Shown one piece after another: positions 25,836 to 38,324 of a stretch of DNA of 64,000 nt. The first letter of the stretch is position 1. Each line of letters begins with the position of its first letter. Under the pieces are notes generated by a model that was given only the letters and a program-made list of their open reading frames with translations, ran no database searches and was not told where the DNA came from. Position numbers and translations under genes: made by a program. The stretch is from Sipunculus nudus (Eukaryota > Annelida > Sipuncula > Golfingiida > Sipunculidae), in NCBI GenBank assembly GCA_026874595.1, contig CM049322.1:35149840-35213839 (forward strand). Direction: 5' to 3'.

Positions 25836-27322
25836 GTGCATCAAACGTGGGTATTACAAGTAAGTTCTGCCTGTGCGTTACGCCTGATTTGTTTATAATA
25901 TAAGTGATTTTCCAAAATTGTTATGCCAGAAAAAGCTGCATTTGAGATTTAAAACATAAACCCCTTTATATGGTTATGTAAATGATGCTTTAAAAACTAA
26001 ATTCCCATATAAAACTCTACAATTTACATATCACTCAATGTCCCATTTGTCCAAATTTACTGCAAGCTGTTTGGCTGAAGGGAGTCCACTCATATATAAA
26101 TAATATACCAGTTTTCACACTTTAATAAACGGTGTCGAGTGACTTGACATTCTTTCGTTGCTTACCTTATACAAACAAGTCATTCGGTACCTTTTGCTGA
26201 AACACTATATCGTTATTCGATCCCACCCTGATTGTGACGTCTATTTACTATAACCTGCCCACAGCCCTTGTTTCATTGACCCGGTCCTTTGACAAAACAC
26301 TTGCCGATTGCCTCTGAATTTGAGATGAGTTGGTTTTGCTGATCTATTTATATATATAGCATTCGATAATTGTGTCTGTTATTATTATCAATCGTCTTGT
26401 TATACCTTAATTCTTTGCCTTGATGACCTTTGTTAATATGTTACTACGCTCCCGAGGCAGCGGAAATCTTGCGCTTCTAAAGAAGCAACTGATTTTCACG
26501 CTGCCAGCTTTGACCGTTTATGATATATTTAGACACCAGATGGCGGTTTGTTGTCCACTGAAATAAACGTGCGTACAATGCGACAAGCAGCCAATCAGAT
26601 GCCTATCAACAAACACTCGACAGGCATCCTGGCTCCGCCCATTGCCGCGCTTCAAGCGACGTTTGATGAGTTTCCGGTCGAATTTAAATTGCTCCCTCTG
26701 CATTCTTGCATCATCGACCGATTCGATTATGACATTAAGACTGTGTTAGCGACGCGTAGCCATGTATCTGTTGTCTGCAGAACTGAAACCAGCCAGCGAG
26801 GTGTGCACGCAGCCTTTGTTGTTACGTTTCGTTTGAATTACAGCTCACCGGCCGAGCATCCTATGTGCCCAAGGCCCTAAGCAAACCACGTCAGGGGCAA
26901 TTCTCTCTGAGCCTGTGGCCCGTTTAGACGGTTACGCTGGAGGATGAACTGTTACTCAAAAAGAAATGAATATGAGTGGCTCCGTGTATTCCTCGCTTGG
27001 CTTTGTCTTCCAGCACAAAGTTTCATCTGATTGGACAAAAATACAGTGCTCCCCTCTGGTGTTGCAAAGCAGGATACGAGGTCATAACAAACAGCGCCTT
27101 ATACGATATAGGAAGTAGCCCTATAGGTAAAGCGCTGTGTAAAGAGCGTAATATGTTACATAATATTTTTGATTTAACCACAAACACTGAATTAATTATT
27201 TTAATCTATTCTTATTTTGAAATATTTCTAAATTTATTCTTAAAATGAATATCACATCTCACATTTGTTGTCTAGATTTGTTTGTTTGGTCTGATATTAA
27301 TGTTATTTTTCATAACACAAGG

Positions 27323-27324
<2 letters not shown>

Positions 27325-27358
<34 letters not shown>

Positions 27359-27605
27359 TTACACCATACGACAATACTCATTAGCAGCTTTGCTTTCATA
27401 GTGCTCATTAATGCAATATAAGTCGCGAGACATTATCGAGATAAAGATAGAAATTAACATTAATGTAGTTATTTTTAAAACTGCATTTTTCAATACTCAG
27501 TTCAAGGGCACAATACTGTTATAACCGGTATACAGTATAAGGAATTAAGTTAATTAGGCGCAACTATGCAGACTTAAATTTTCCATTAGCATGCCGCGCA
27601 CGCAC
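27325..27605 (+). repeat. Intron 1 duplicated segment, copy Y1
   Basis: (CT)n, then ATTAATGCA, ATTAACAT-AATG, CAATTCAAGGG-like, TTTTCCATTAGCATG in the same order as 28045-28325. Diverged ~280-bp direct repeat. Confidence 0.6.
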
Positions 27606-27729
27606 TGAAGAAACAGCATTGTCTATATATTTCAGGGACTCATTCATGCCCAGTGCAGTGCGTTTGTTCAATAAGCATATGTAAAGCATTAATATGTTTT
27701 CTAGTCGTTAATCATATGCTTTTTGCACA

Positions 27730-27785
27730 GTATTATTATTATTACTATTATTATTATTATTATTATTAATATTATTATTATTTTC
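27730..27785. repeat. (ATT)n microsatellite in intron 1
   Basis: Nearly pure ATT repeat of about 55 bp. Confidence 0.85.
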
Positions 27786-27849
27786 TTAGTTGTGCCACAT
27801 ATGAGTTGCTAATTGACACCCAAATTCCGTATTGGCAATAAATGATATC

Positions 27850-28060
27850 TTGTACGGAGTGTATTTATGCACATACTCATGAGGAAAACAAAGGAATTTA
27901 TGCGTACCTCCATTAATTGAGAAACTCTGAATGATGGCCGTTAACCCACCTGAAAGATGGTATTTAGACAGTGGTAAGCTTTCATATATATATAGTTGTC
28001 TACCATACGTTGATTATATGTCTTTGTCTGTCTGTCTCTCTCTCTCTCTCTCCTGTGATG
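27850..28060 (+). repeat. Intron 1 duplicated segment, copy X2
   Basis: Direct repeat of 25565-25760: GAGGAAAACAAAGGAATTTA, ATTAATTGAGAAACTCTG, GGCCGTTAACCCA, then TGTCTGTCTGTCTCTC. Confidence 0.6.
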
Positions 28061-28325
28061 ATATATATATGACACAAAATTACTCATAACGAACTTTGGC
28101 CTCATGCCATGGTGCATGCTTATTAATGCAAGTCAAGTTGCCGCTTAATGATCAAGACAAAAATAGCCATTAACATCAATGCATTTAATTAAAAAACTGT
28201 GCATGTTTTTTTAACTACTCAATTCAAGGGTTCAAGGCGACCAGTTCTATAACAACTTGTATTCAGGAAATTCATCGGGGACAACAATGTCGACTCAACT
28301 TTTCCATTAGCATGATGCATGCTTT
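28040..28325 (+). repeat. Intron 1 duplicated segment, copy Y2
   Basis: Second copy of 27325-27605, including ATTAATGCAAGTC, GCCATTAACATCAATGCA, CAATTCAAGGGTTC and CTTTTCCATTAGCATGATGC. Confidence 0.6.
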
Positions 28326-30420
28326 GGTGAGCTAGCAATCACTTTGACTCGCCAATGAATAGTGAAGGATCAAAATAAACACGTTATAAAAAGGCTTTTT
28401 TCCAATTTCTTCTAGATTCAAGATGAAAGGGTAAGAGTTATAAACAAAGATTAACCATTTTAAAGGGATTTCGTCAATTCTGGGTGAAAATAAACATGGC
28501 TTTAGCTTCATGATTTTCGTGCCCAAGTGATATGTTGTCGTAGGCTGCGGCTTGGTTGATTTCACCCAAGCGCCCGGGACGGAAGCAAATATTTCCAGCG
28601 TGTTGATTTCATTGAAATCGACATGACGGATGAGGCCTCGGGGCCCGGGGATTGTGGCTTCCCAACACTTGACTGATCGTGAAACATATTTCGCGGCCCA
28701 TCTGGTATGCGATGGTCATGTAGATTTCAGGCATTATAAAATGCTCGGCAGCGCTGGCGATCTCTGTTCAAGAACTATAATTGTACTAGAGTAATATGTA
28801 AAAAAACTTATAAATTTATGGATAATTTATTCGGCTTGAGTTTTTGCTGATTATAGATAAGATTGTGATAGTCCTCGTCATATAAGAAACTAGTTTTCAA
28901 TTCAATTTATAATGGCGCTGTTGCTCAACGGTTGGTCCAAATTGGTCCGAACGGAAATGAATAAACCGACATGTCCGTGCTCATTGCAGCGTGTCACCTT
29001 GACATCGTCTTGACAGCATAAGGGCAGATGTTTTCTCTAGATAACTATAGCTTATTATGGGATGGGCGGGACATTACAATACCACTGTAATTATGGGTAA
29101 TAAAGTGGTCAGTTTAACAGAATCGTCTTAAATTAGGCTGCAACAATACGCGTTTTCTTGTGAATATAATGAAAATCTGGATATAAATTCGGGTAATCTC
29201 GGCTAATTAATTATTCTAAAAACATTATTTTAACTTAACGGTTGCCTGAATGAAAGGCTGAAATCATTAGGAAATGTATATCAATAAAGTGTTATAAGTT
29301 ATTTTTTAGACTTGACTATTTTTCAATCACAACTATTGAACAATATCATTCGGCTACCATTACCGGAAATACATTGTAATTACTGTAAATTACGTGTTAA
29401 AATTATTCCGCTGCGCATGAAGCAATAACAACAGTTCATGCTGTGTGACCACGTGACCTTGAGCTATAATAACACGTGATTACGGGTAAAAAAGAGCTCG
29501 GAATTACACAAAAAAAGACATAAATATATTTCACGATAATCAAAGGTATCAAATTAATAAAACACAAAGAACGAATGCAAAGGATAATTTTCTTTATGGC
29601 ATTTTATGGTTTGTGCTTCAACTTGATTTGTTACGAAATCACGACCACGTGATCCGGCACGAGACTGGTATGGTTTCATAGCTGAGGTTGTAGGAATCTC
29701 CTGCCAGTTTCCGTCTGCGCCTCAGGTTTCAGGGCGTGGCGGCATTATATTAGGGGGATGCCGAAATGGCAATTGCTCCAAGGCACAGGCGCTCATATTT
29801 ACGTCACAGCTCTTGATTGAAATCAATTAACCAATTCATCAAAGTCTTTTAACCAATTATGCAGTTAAAGAGTGTTATACAATATACCCAATTAAACTAT
29901 ACTGAAATACATTATAATAACAATATATGTATTGCAACATAAAATACGTTCGCGGTATCCCATCGTGGCTTGCGTCATTATTATTACATATATAATTTCA
30001 CCACCAGTTCCTGTTATCATAACTGTCATCATATAGCCCATCATTATTATCATCCATTATCAATGATCATTTCCTTTTTTTCCTTCTTTATCGTTCTATT
30101 TTGCATTTTTATAAATTGTTCGATTTGTTATTATTATTTTTATTATCATCATCATTGATGTAAATACACATCATTAACTTAAGCCTATATTTGTCTTTTT
30201 TATCTTACGTTATTATAAAGATACTTTGGTTGGGTTTTTTTTTTAATTACCTGGGAATTTACAATTAACAGCATACAGATTCAGAGTTTTAATGCCCATT
30301 GTATATCCAATTTGTACTATAGTAGCAAATAGCAATGATGATTATTAATAAAATCGCAACATATACGACTGACAATAATTACAACGAAAACAAAATTACC
30401 CAGGCAGAGACCTGGGTAAG

Positions 30421-30433
30421 GTCACGTGACCCA
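30421..30433. promoter_or_regulatory. GTCACGTGAC E-box palindrome in intron 1
   Basis: Perfect palindrome GGTCACGTGACC at about 30420-30431, with further CACGTG cores at about 29454, 29474 and 29647. An E-box cluster in an otherwise plain part of intron 1. Weak regulatory evidence. Confidence 0.22.
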
Positions 30434-31479
30434 TCAACGTCACCACTTGCATATGTGTGTCACTTTCAAATTGCCAGTTGTTGAGCCACAAGTGCTAGTT
30501 TTTTCCTCCCAACCCCGCATTATCCCCGTGAAAAATGGGCGGCAAATCAAAAATCGTGCTCACGCAAAGCAAATATTACTTTCACCCAGCGACACGTCGG
30601 GACTGCACAGTAGAAATCTCCATCACAAAAACTTGTCTGGGAAATAAGTACCTGTCAAAATATATTTAATGGATGGTCCCAGCGGCGCCGCGAATTTTGC
30701 AAGTGCCAGGCACGTGGCGAGGGTGCGCGCGCTTCACTGCGTGTCACCTTTTGGCAGACGACATTGCAAGCGGGGCGTGACGAAGCGTGTAAATAAAAGT
30801 TTTCTCCAAATCACTCGAGGGGCTAGATTTTTTAAGGTTCAGGTGACAAAATATATCTTCCATGTGATAAACACCAAATACTAAATATAGCATTTACATA
30901 ATGACGTATCAGGCCTGAAACTAATGTAAAACCAGCGTGATCCAATGTAACCCTTACGCGATATTTGAAGGAAATGCTAAATCTAGTTAAATAATATAGC
31001 ATCAATGCATAATAATTATAACCCTTTCCCAGTAATATATTAATTTGTTTTACAAATTAGAAACAGTTACTCCAGTTTACGAGTTATTCTATATATACTG
31101 AGTATAACTTTTGTATTGGCAAGTATAGGAAAGTTCAAATATGTGTAAATACACGTGAAAAGTGTACATTTCTGCAGAACTTTCCAATTCATTACTCCGT
31201 GCGTAAACCAATTTGCACCAGCAACCATGTTTTGCTAATATATGGAACGGTCGAATGTGTAAATTTGTACTGAACAAAATTAAAATTAAAATTGTGATAA
31301 ATACTACGATAATCTGGTCATATGTTTAGGTGTTTTGTGGCCGTCGTGTAAATCTAAGCAATTAATTATAACAAGTCTCCTGATGTATATAGAATATATT
31401 GCAGAACACGACTATTCACAAAATGCATCGAGTATAACAATTCCTTATTGTTGTAAGTAAAAGAAATCAACTGCACCTC

Positions 31480-31483
31480 CTCC

Positions 31484-31521
<38 letters not shown>

Positions 31522-31573
31522 AGTAAACATAAACACACACATCTGAAAATCAGATTTTACAGATATAGGCAAC

Positions 31574-31614
<41 letters not shown>
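31480..31614. repeat. (CT)n ... (AG)n inverted microsatellite pair before exon 2
   Basis: (CT)n at about 31480-31508 and (AG)n at about 31577-31614 are complementary and about 70 nt apart, with a (CA)n just after the first. In RNA they could pair into a stem of 25 or more base pairs ending 100 nt before the exon 2 acceptor. Confidence 0.85.
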
Positions 31615-31615
<1 letters not shown>

Positions 31616-31714
31616 CATATTTGGGTAAAGTAACACCAAGGAAACATATACAAAGCTGCTTAACATAGGTATATGTTAATTACATTACAAATAATTTCTT
31701 TGTCTTGTTTCCAG

Positions 31715-32041
31715 TTTCGGGAGGAGAGACCCAAAAGGGAGTAGAGGGGCCAGTGTTTATCTCAGAACCCCCATCGAGTCGGAGGTTTTCAAATAATACA
31801 GGGGCAATGGTACACTGTACAGCGTTTGGGAATCCCTCGCCTGTACTTGAATGGATTAAGAGTGATGGGAGATTGGTGGAAAATATTGAAGGAGTTATCC
31901 AAGTAAAACCCAACAGCTCGCTTTATTTTCCACCGTTCGCAGACGACAAGTTCCGAGCAGACGTGCACATGGCGAAATACCGTTGCGTGGCAACCAATAA
32001 GGCGGGAACAATCTGGAGCCGAGAAATGTCAGTAAAAGCGG
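31715..32041 (+). CDS. DSCAM: Dscam exon 2: Ig1
   Basis: Residues 18-126, a whole Ig domain in one symmetric phase 1-1 exon. It opens with GPVFISEPP; the core residues are Cys in VHCTAFG, Trp in LEWIKS and Cys in YRCVATNKAG. PNSSLYFPPF matches the strand preceding the second Cys in Dscam Ig1. Sequons are seen at NNT and NSS. Family knowledge: Ig1-Ig4 fold into the horseshoe that takes part in homophilic contact. Acceptor TTGTTTCCAG, donor GCGG|GTAAGT. A (CT)n/(AG)n inverted pair lies about 100 nt upstream. Confidence 0.95.
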
Positions 32042-32190
32042 GTAAGTTATTTTTATTTTTTTTAATCTTTATATGGATCTAATTTAAAATGTTAAAATTT
32101 GTATTATTTTGATGTTGTTGTAGTAATACCAGTACTGGAATACGCTTTGAAAATTGACATACTTAATACATGTATAGTTGGGTACATGTA

Positions 32191-32360
32191 TACAGTGAAA
32201 CCTGTGTTATAAGACCACCCATGGGACTGGCAAAAAGTTGTCTTAATTGACAGGTGGTCTTATTAAATAGGTCAGTTATTACCAGTGTGAATGTGTTCGG
32301 TTCACTCAAGGGTTAATTGTCTTAATAGACAGGTGGTATTTTTTAAATAGGTGGTCCATG
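32191..32360 (+). mobile_element. pogo/Tigger-like fragment in intron 2
   Basis: Begins TACAGTGAAACCTGTGTTATA followed by AGACCACC. It contains two ~40-bp direct copies of TTGTCTTAAT-GACAGGTGGT and ends AGGTGGTCC. Same terminus type as 4268-4908 but a different family. Fragmentary. Confidence 0.5.
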
Positions 32361-34330
32361 TACCTAAAATTTCGAGGCTGAAAATCAGACGTCTGATGGC
32401 ATTTTATTACAAAAATTCACGATATATAAATCGCTTATAAATTTGCTTGAAGCCTTAATTTACATCGAATGTGCTTGAGCCAGCTGTGATCTTAATGTCG
32501 TTCTTAATCTTATGCCAAAAACTCGAGTGTAATGTCTGTCCCCTCGGAACCCAAGGGCCGAGCGTACCAAAGAGATTTCGAGCGTCAAAGACGCGCACCC
32601 CTGCCTTTCCGAAAACCCTCAATGTGTAATTAGTACACCTGAATGTATACATATATATAGGCCCTCGGGATTACAAAATGCATGCCAAGATATGCCTGAA
32701 AAAGATTTCTTAACAACGAATAAATTTCGGCTCCAAATTTCAAAAATGTAAACACTTTATACAAAAATGTTATCAAAAGAGCTGCACACTGAGCACTGTC
32801 AATCATTTTTTAATGCAATTATCATCTAATTAAAACAATTGTCGTCACAAGCATCAATGTGCATAATAACGTAATACTAAAAATACAAGTCATTTAAATG
32901 TTATTGCATTATTCATAAACTAAAAATGTTAATGCATATCCAATTTATTTGAAACTTTTGTTTGCGTATACGACATCTTGGGCAAAAAACAGTCCAGTGC
33001 CCTCATAAAAAATATACATGCAGGTGTCTATTTAACCATTACATCAACTCTTGCACTAGGGTTTCAGCAAATCTTTACGGGAACGTATCAGCTTACCGAT
33101 AGAAGATTTACTCGAAGGTCGGAACGGAAGGAGATAGGGGCAGGCTTTGTTACCGGATGTCCGCTCAATTGCCCTTTTGAGCTTTGAAAATGTTGCACCG
33201 CATCTATACGGTAACGCCATTGTCGTACGTGTGCTGAAAAATCGACGCCTCATGCAGAGTTACATGATGGGACGAAGCTCTGTTTTGTAACGGGCAGAGA
33301 TAACACGAGCCACCTATTTTCTGCCTGGCTGATTTATGGATTTGAGTTTTATACAAGAAAGACTAGGGGGCAAGTTGCCCTTTTTTTAAAATCAAGTTAA
33401 CGTGGGCATAGGTACATGTGCACAACGGACGCGGTGAAAGCCAAGGGGAAGGGAGAGATACAATATTTGGCCCGAAATAAGGAGAAATTTAGGGGAGATG
33501 AATAACTAAAAGCTTTCAATTTTCGACTGATCCCACGGTAATTCCAGCACAATTATTAGTATTAAACGTAACATAATTTAACGAAATATATAGTCAAATA
33601 TAATATATATAGTCAATATGCATCGATATCATGAAAGTATTCCTTTCAAACATAACAGATACGCTATTTGGATATCAAAACCGAATCACTGTAGTTAAAT
33701 TACTGAGCCACAATAATTATTTAGCTGCTTATATAACCAACATTGGAAGGAACAACCTTTATAGGCTAATAAAGAGATGACGGCATGGTACGAGTGATTT
33801 GGCGCGAATAAAATCGCGGTATCTTTACGTTAAATGTGTCCACTGATTTAGCCGCTTGTTTACGGCAGCCAATTGATGGCGAATTATATGAAAGCGGTGA
33901 AGGGTGTATTGTCATATCATTGGATGATTTTGTTTGATATCCCTGGCGAGGGAAACCACAGATCAATAACCATGTGGGCTGTCGGTTGCAGATGGTTCGG
34001 CTTAGGGCCGTCGGGGGAATCCTATTATTATGTATTTAGAGGGAATTAGACAAGTGTTTATCTTATTTCAGCAGACGACACTATCCCCCTTCCGTGTCAG
34101 TGCTAATAAGTAGACAGGATCACGCAATTTTGCCAATGTTAAGACACAAATATGGGACGCTGATGTATACATTTCAGTTTATGTAACGTTAAACTAGACA
34201 AAGAAAACAATTATCACGTGATATATCTAAAATGAAAAGATTAATACTTTTAAAATGTCCTTAATGCGTCACAAAGGTAAAATATCTAAATATTAGCAAA
34301 TATATCTAATTTTTGTCAGCTGCCTCAACT

Positions 34331-34481
34331 GTTTAAGGATTTTAGACCAATGTTTGCGGCCTGGGCACCCCCCCCCCCCCCACACACACACACTTTTCCG
34401 GACTTGGGGACCTTTTTTAAGATTTGTCAAATGTCCTCCCGGGTTAGACCCCTCCTTTTCCTAAATTCTGGATCCGTCCCC
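34331..34481 (-). mobile_element. hAT-like MITE, degenerate copy in intron 2
   Basis: Shares TTTGCGGCCTGG, the poly-C run, CTTTTCCGGAC and CTAAATTCTGGATCCGTCCCC with the element at 803-1006. The left end is truncated and a (CA)n has expanded inside. Confidence 0.55.
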
Positions 34482-34588
34482 ATATTGAATCTCATATTGT
34501 CTCACATTGTTTCATGATATCTATATGAAAGTAGAGCGTTGCAAAATATAAATGTTGTTCTTTCAAAATATTTCTTATCGCCTACAAG

Positions 34589-34616
34589 GGGGGGGGGGGG
34601 GGACTTTCAGACATGC

Positions 34617-34684
<68 letters not shown>
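34589..34684. repeat. G-run and (TA)n microsatellite in intron 2
   Basis: Poly-G of about 14 nt at 34589-34602, then about 62 bp of pure TA. Confidence 0.9.
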
Positions 34685-34686
<2 letters not shown>

Positions 34687-35949
34687 TAGGTATACTGAGT
34701 TAACATACATCTTAAAATTAAGAATCTAATAGGAAATATACATTTGTGAAAAGAAGATGAAGATGAGAAAATCTTGATTACACAATCCTCTTTCAGGGAT
34801 TACCTAATTTCCGGATCAGGTCTTTTTCTTTTCCCGAATCATCTTAGAAGATAATTACTTTCTCACAAATCGCAATTTCCTTATTTTTATTATCATTGGG
34901 CTATAATGATTTTTAAAGAAAGTTAAAAAAATAGAAAAAGAATTTACAAATAATAATGCACATGTTCCTCTACAAGTCCAGATTCATTGACTTTTTTCCC
35001 CAAGTACATATTGTAAAAATAACAAGTCTATACTACTATATATAGCAAAGATTGAAGTCTCTGTGTTCTCGAGCAACCTGTTATAAGAAGCCCTTTGCCC
35101 AGAACTTTTAGGCAGCGGATGACTCAGTATTGCGTGGTAGTGACACGTTAGGATCCCTAAGCCGAGCAGACGACATGCGGATCATCCCATGATGCTATGC
35201 GCGGGCTGCCGCGCGAGCCCCCAATTGATTTCTGACAATCCCTATGTTTAAAAGGACGTTAGCGAATAATCACAGGCTAGCAGGCCGCAAAAAGCTGTTC
35301 CTTGTAACAAAAACAACTTTTTCTTACACAAGAATTGAGTTTCCGAGATGTTGGAGGTAACCAGAAAAGCCAATTTTACCATTGCCAAAAAAGTGCGCCA
35401 CAACTGAGCAGACGGCTTCCGGTGTAGCCTCGTTAAGACGCCCGAGTCACTTTTAGGCGGAATTTAAAATGAATGCTACTTCGCTCTGACAGGCCAAAAA
35501 CGGAAACGACGGAAGGAGACTATGAATTGACTGGTTGTTTTCATAGTGTTGCCATGACGACGGTAATCGACCGCGGGATTTTTCGGGATCTTGGTTGTTC
35601 TCGTGTAATCCTTCAAGTGGTGCCGGCAAGGGATGTAGATATAATAGCTTGGAGACGGAGAAAGTGAAAAAGGAAAGGTCTCTACTCTGTGACAATCAAG
35701 CCCACCGTTTTCTAATAAATCACTCTCACTGATAGAAAAGTCAGGGAAGCCTGCATGTGTCCTCGGTCAATCACCTCACGCCACTGTCTTGTTCTTACAA
35801 TCTCACTGATCGTTATACATGTTTGCATATGAGGAAGATTCCCCATTATATGCTTGGCGCTTGGAGGTAGATATCCTGGCAAAAAGACCCTTTTTTCACG
35901 AATTCATCCACAAGTAATGTTATATAATGTTAAACCCTGTGACGTACAC

Positions 35950-36003
35950 ATCTAATTTTAATGCTAGAAATCTTTATTCTAAAGAATGCAAGCCTCCGCC
36001 ATC

Positions 36004-36035
<32 letters not shown>

Positions 36036-36300
36036 CGGGGTGTCCTTATGTGGAATGCTCCCAAGACCATGTTTGCTTTCAATTATTCGGCCCTTATTCC
36101 TATATAGGTTCATCAGTGCATAGGTGATTGTACATTTGGAAATATCCCTTGATGACAATAAATTCCTGAATCCGGATCCTGTGCCGGATCCACAATAAAA
36201 TATAAACGAATCTTCTTTGACCCATTCCCGTTATGTTCTTAACAAACACAGACACACACGAATGCATGATCGTATATATACCCTATATACTGCGGAGGTT
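35950..36300. repeat. Dispersed repeat family B, copy in intron 2
   Basis: About 350 bp homologous to 11820-12235. It begins near CTAGAAATCTTTATTCTAAAG with GCCTCCGCC, holds a (GT)n at 36003-36031, AATCCGGATCCTGTGCCGG and ends GCGGAGGTT. A reverse-oriented fragment of its start lies at 6612-6655. Confidence 0.55.
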
Positions 36301-38306
36301 ATAAACCCAGCTGCATGACTGTTCTCTGTATGTATAATGGTTAACTTATCAGTGACTGTCTATTTAAGTTTTCATCACATTAAAACTTCATTGAAATATT
36401 TTATTTGATCATATATTATGCTTCTTAACCATTTAATTTTAAATTTTAAATTATGTTTAGAATTTGATTACTTTTATTTATTACATGTGTTACAATTACA
36501 CAAGATATAACTCAGTAATATTTACATGGCTTCTTGTTGCCTGATGGTAAGACTGGATGCTGTTCTAACTGTTCTTTTAAAAAGCAGTCATGGTCTTTTG
36601 GGAGATCCCATGGAAAAACAGATCAAACGTGTAAAGTCACCAGTAATTGTGATCTTTCAATTAAAGCAAATCTCATTAAGTTATTATTTACGATCACTCA
36701 ATCATCTTGGCACCTCATTTATTAAATCTGCATATTGGTCAAGGGGACACTTCGCTAAACGTCAGCCATAACCAGACAGGGGGCTATCAGTCAATAAGCA
36801 CTTCGGTCAGGCCTGCCATTCGGTCACTCTGTGCGTGCGTGTTCTTGCTGATCGATTGCAGTCATATTAGAGTGGTCATTGTTCGTGTTGTTAATATGTG
36901 CACGTTCACTGTCTTCAGTGGATATTGATAACTTTACAATTACTGCTCATGTCTTTGTGAAATGTGTAAACACGATTCCCTATAATAACATGTCCCAGGG
37001 CGACTCTTCTGTAATGAAGGCTGATATAATACGGACAGTTAACTTGTTTTCAGAAGAACTAGTATTTGTTATAAAGCAAACTGGTCACACAATTAATGAT
37101 TCGAAGGTCGTAGTTGAATATTGTTACAGCTTTGTTGCTGTAAATTGGCGTGTTTTGGTATTACAGAACTCATAAGAGAACTTTTGCCCCGTTTATGCCT
37201 ATGTCTCTTTGAAATATTTTCCAAATGTCATTATGATAAGGAAAATATGTATATTGTCAGGAAAATCGAGGTATTCATTGTGATCTAAAATTTTAAGAAT
37301 TTTACTGAAATGCTACTTCTTATACTACCACTACTATATTAACAACAACAATAATACGTTTTCGCAAATAGTCGTGTTTGCGGGGTAATAATATTATAAG
37401 TAAAATTGTAAATAGTGATTATATACAATTGAATAAAAATAACAATTATAAAAACAGAAGGGTATAATAATAGTCAATTAATATATGTTTAATGCCCGTG
37501 TGTTTCACCATGTTTATCAGGCAAATAATATTTTTTATAACTACTGGTACAATATTAAAATAATAATAATAATAAAATAAGCTTCATCTTATCAGTTGCT
37601 TTGCGGTGTATCTTTTAAATTTATCATTGAATCTCAAAGTTGTTCATAACATTTCTGCATATGATTGCAAGCTGTCACTATTTTTGTTGACCAGATGACC
37701 ATCGGACAGGCTTTCAGGTGCCTACCATCAACACATGTCAGTCGGTCAGTGACTGACGACATATTTGACCAGGAGCGAGGCCATTACCCGTGTTTGGACA
37801 GCCGGCAAAAGTCTCAACAAATAAAACTTAATGTCCCATCGCAGTTAAATAGCCCGAGGCCTGAAAGCGGGGCATATAAGTGGCGCGAAGAGTGGGGGAT
37901 GTTTTGAGGGTATGCCGCGGTATAAATCATTTGTAAAATATCAGAACAAATTTAAGTAATAATTTTAATGCAGTGGTGAATAAAGCTTCCCCTTGAAATT
38001 GCAGGATACCGTGTTAGAGAACATCTCTCCTGAAGAAAAATAGCTTGTTTTCCGGTTCATCTTTTAACGACTCGAGACCTATTTTCATCCATATCTGCCT
38101 TTTACGTCTGTTGTACAAGGGATCATTCAAACATATATGGATCTCAATGAAACTATTACGTTATGAAATTATTAAAGTATTAAGGCGACCCTGTTTAAGG
38201 GAGAGGGTCCTGTCGATACCGCTGAATTTAAAATTCACTTCACTTGACAAAATTCTGCAAGCTCGCTCACTTTACAAGCACACGGCATCAAGAAGATCAT
38301 TACCAA

Positions 38307-38324
38307 TATCGCGCATGCGCGCGT
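38307..38324. promoter_or_regulatory. NRF1-like palindrome in intron 2
   Basis: GCGCATGCGC (38311-38320) is the NRF1/ewg consensus, inside a locally CpG-containing stretch (about 38200-38600). NRF1 sites are usual at promoters, so an internal promoter or enhancer is possible. No exon is apparent next to it. Confidence 0.25.

Larger units (their letters stand above)
22004..31714 (+). other. Dscam intron 1 (9.7 kb)
   Basis: Noncoding. It holds the duplicated X and Y segments, microsatellites, a GTGAAATTGACAA at 25344-25356, a GAAATCGAC at 28614, a CACGTG cluster (29450-30431) and higher-complexity blocks at about 22860-23250, 26440-26960 and 28560-29010. First introns of neural adhesion genes often carry enhancers. 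No extra exon is supported. Confidence 0.75.
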
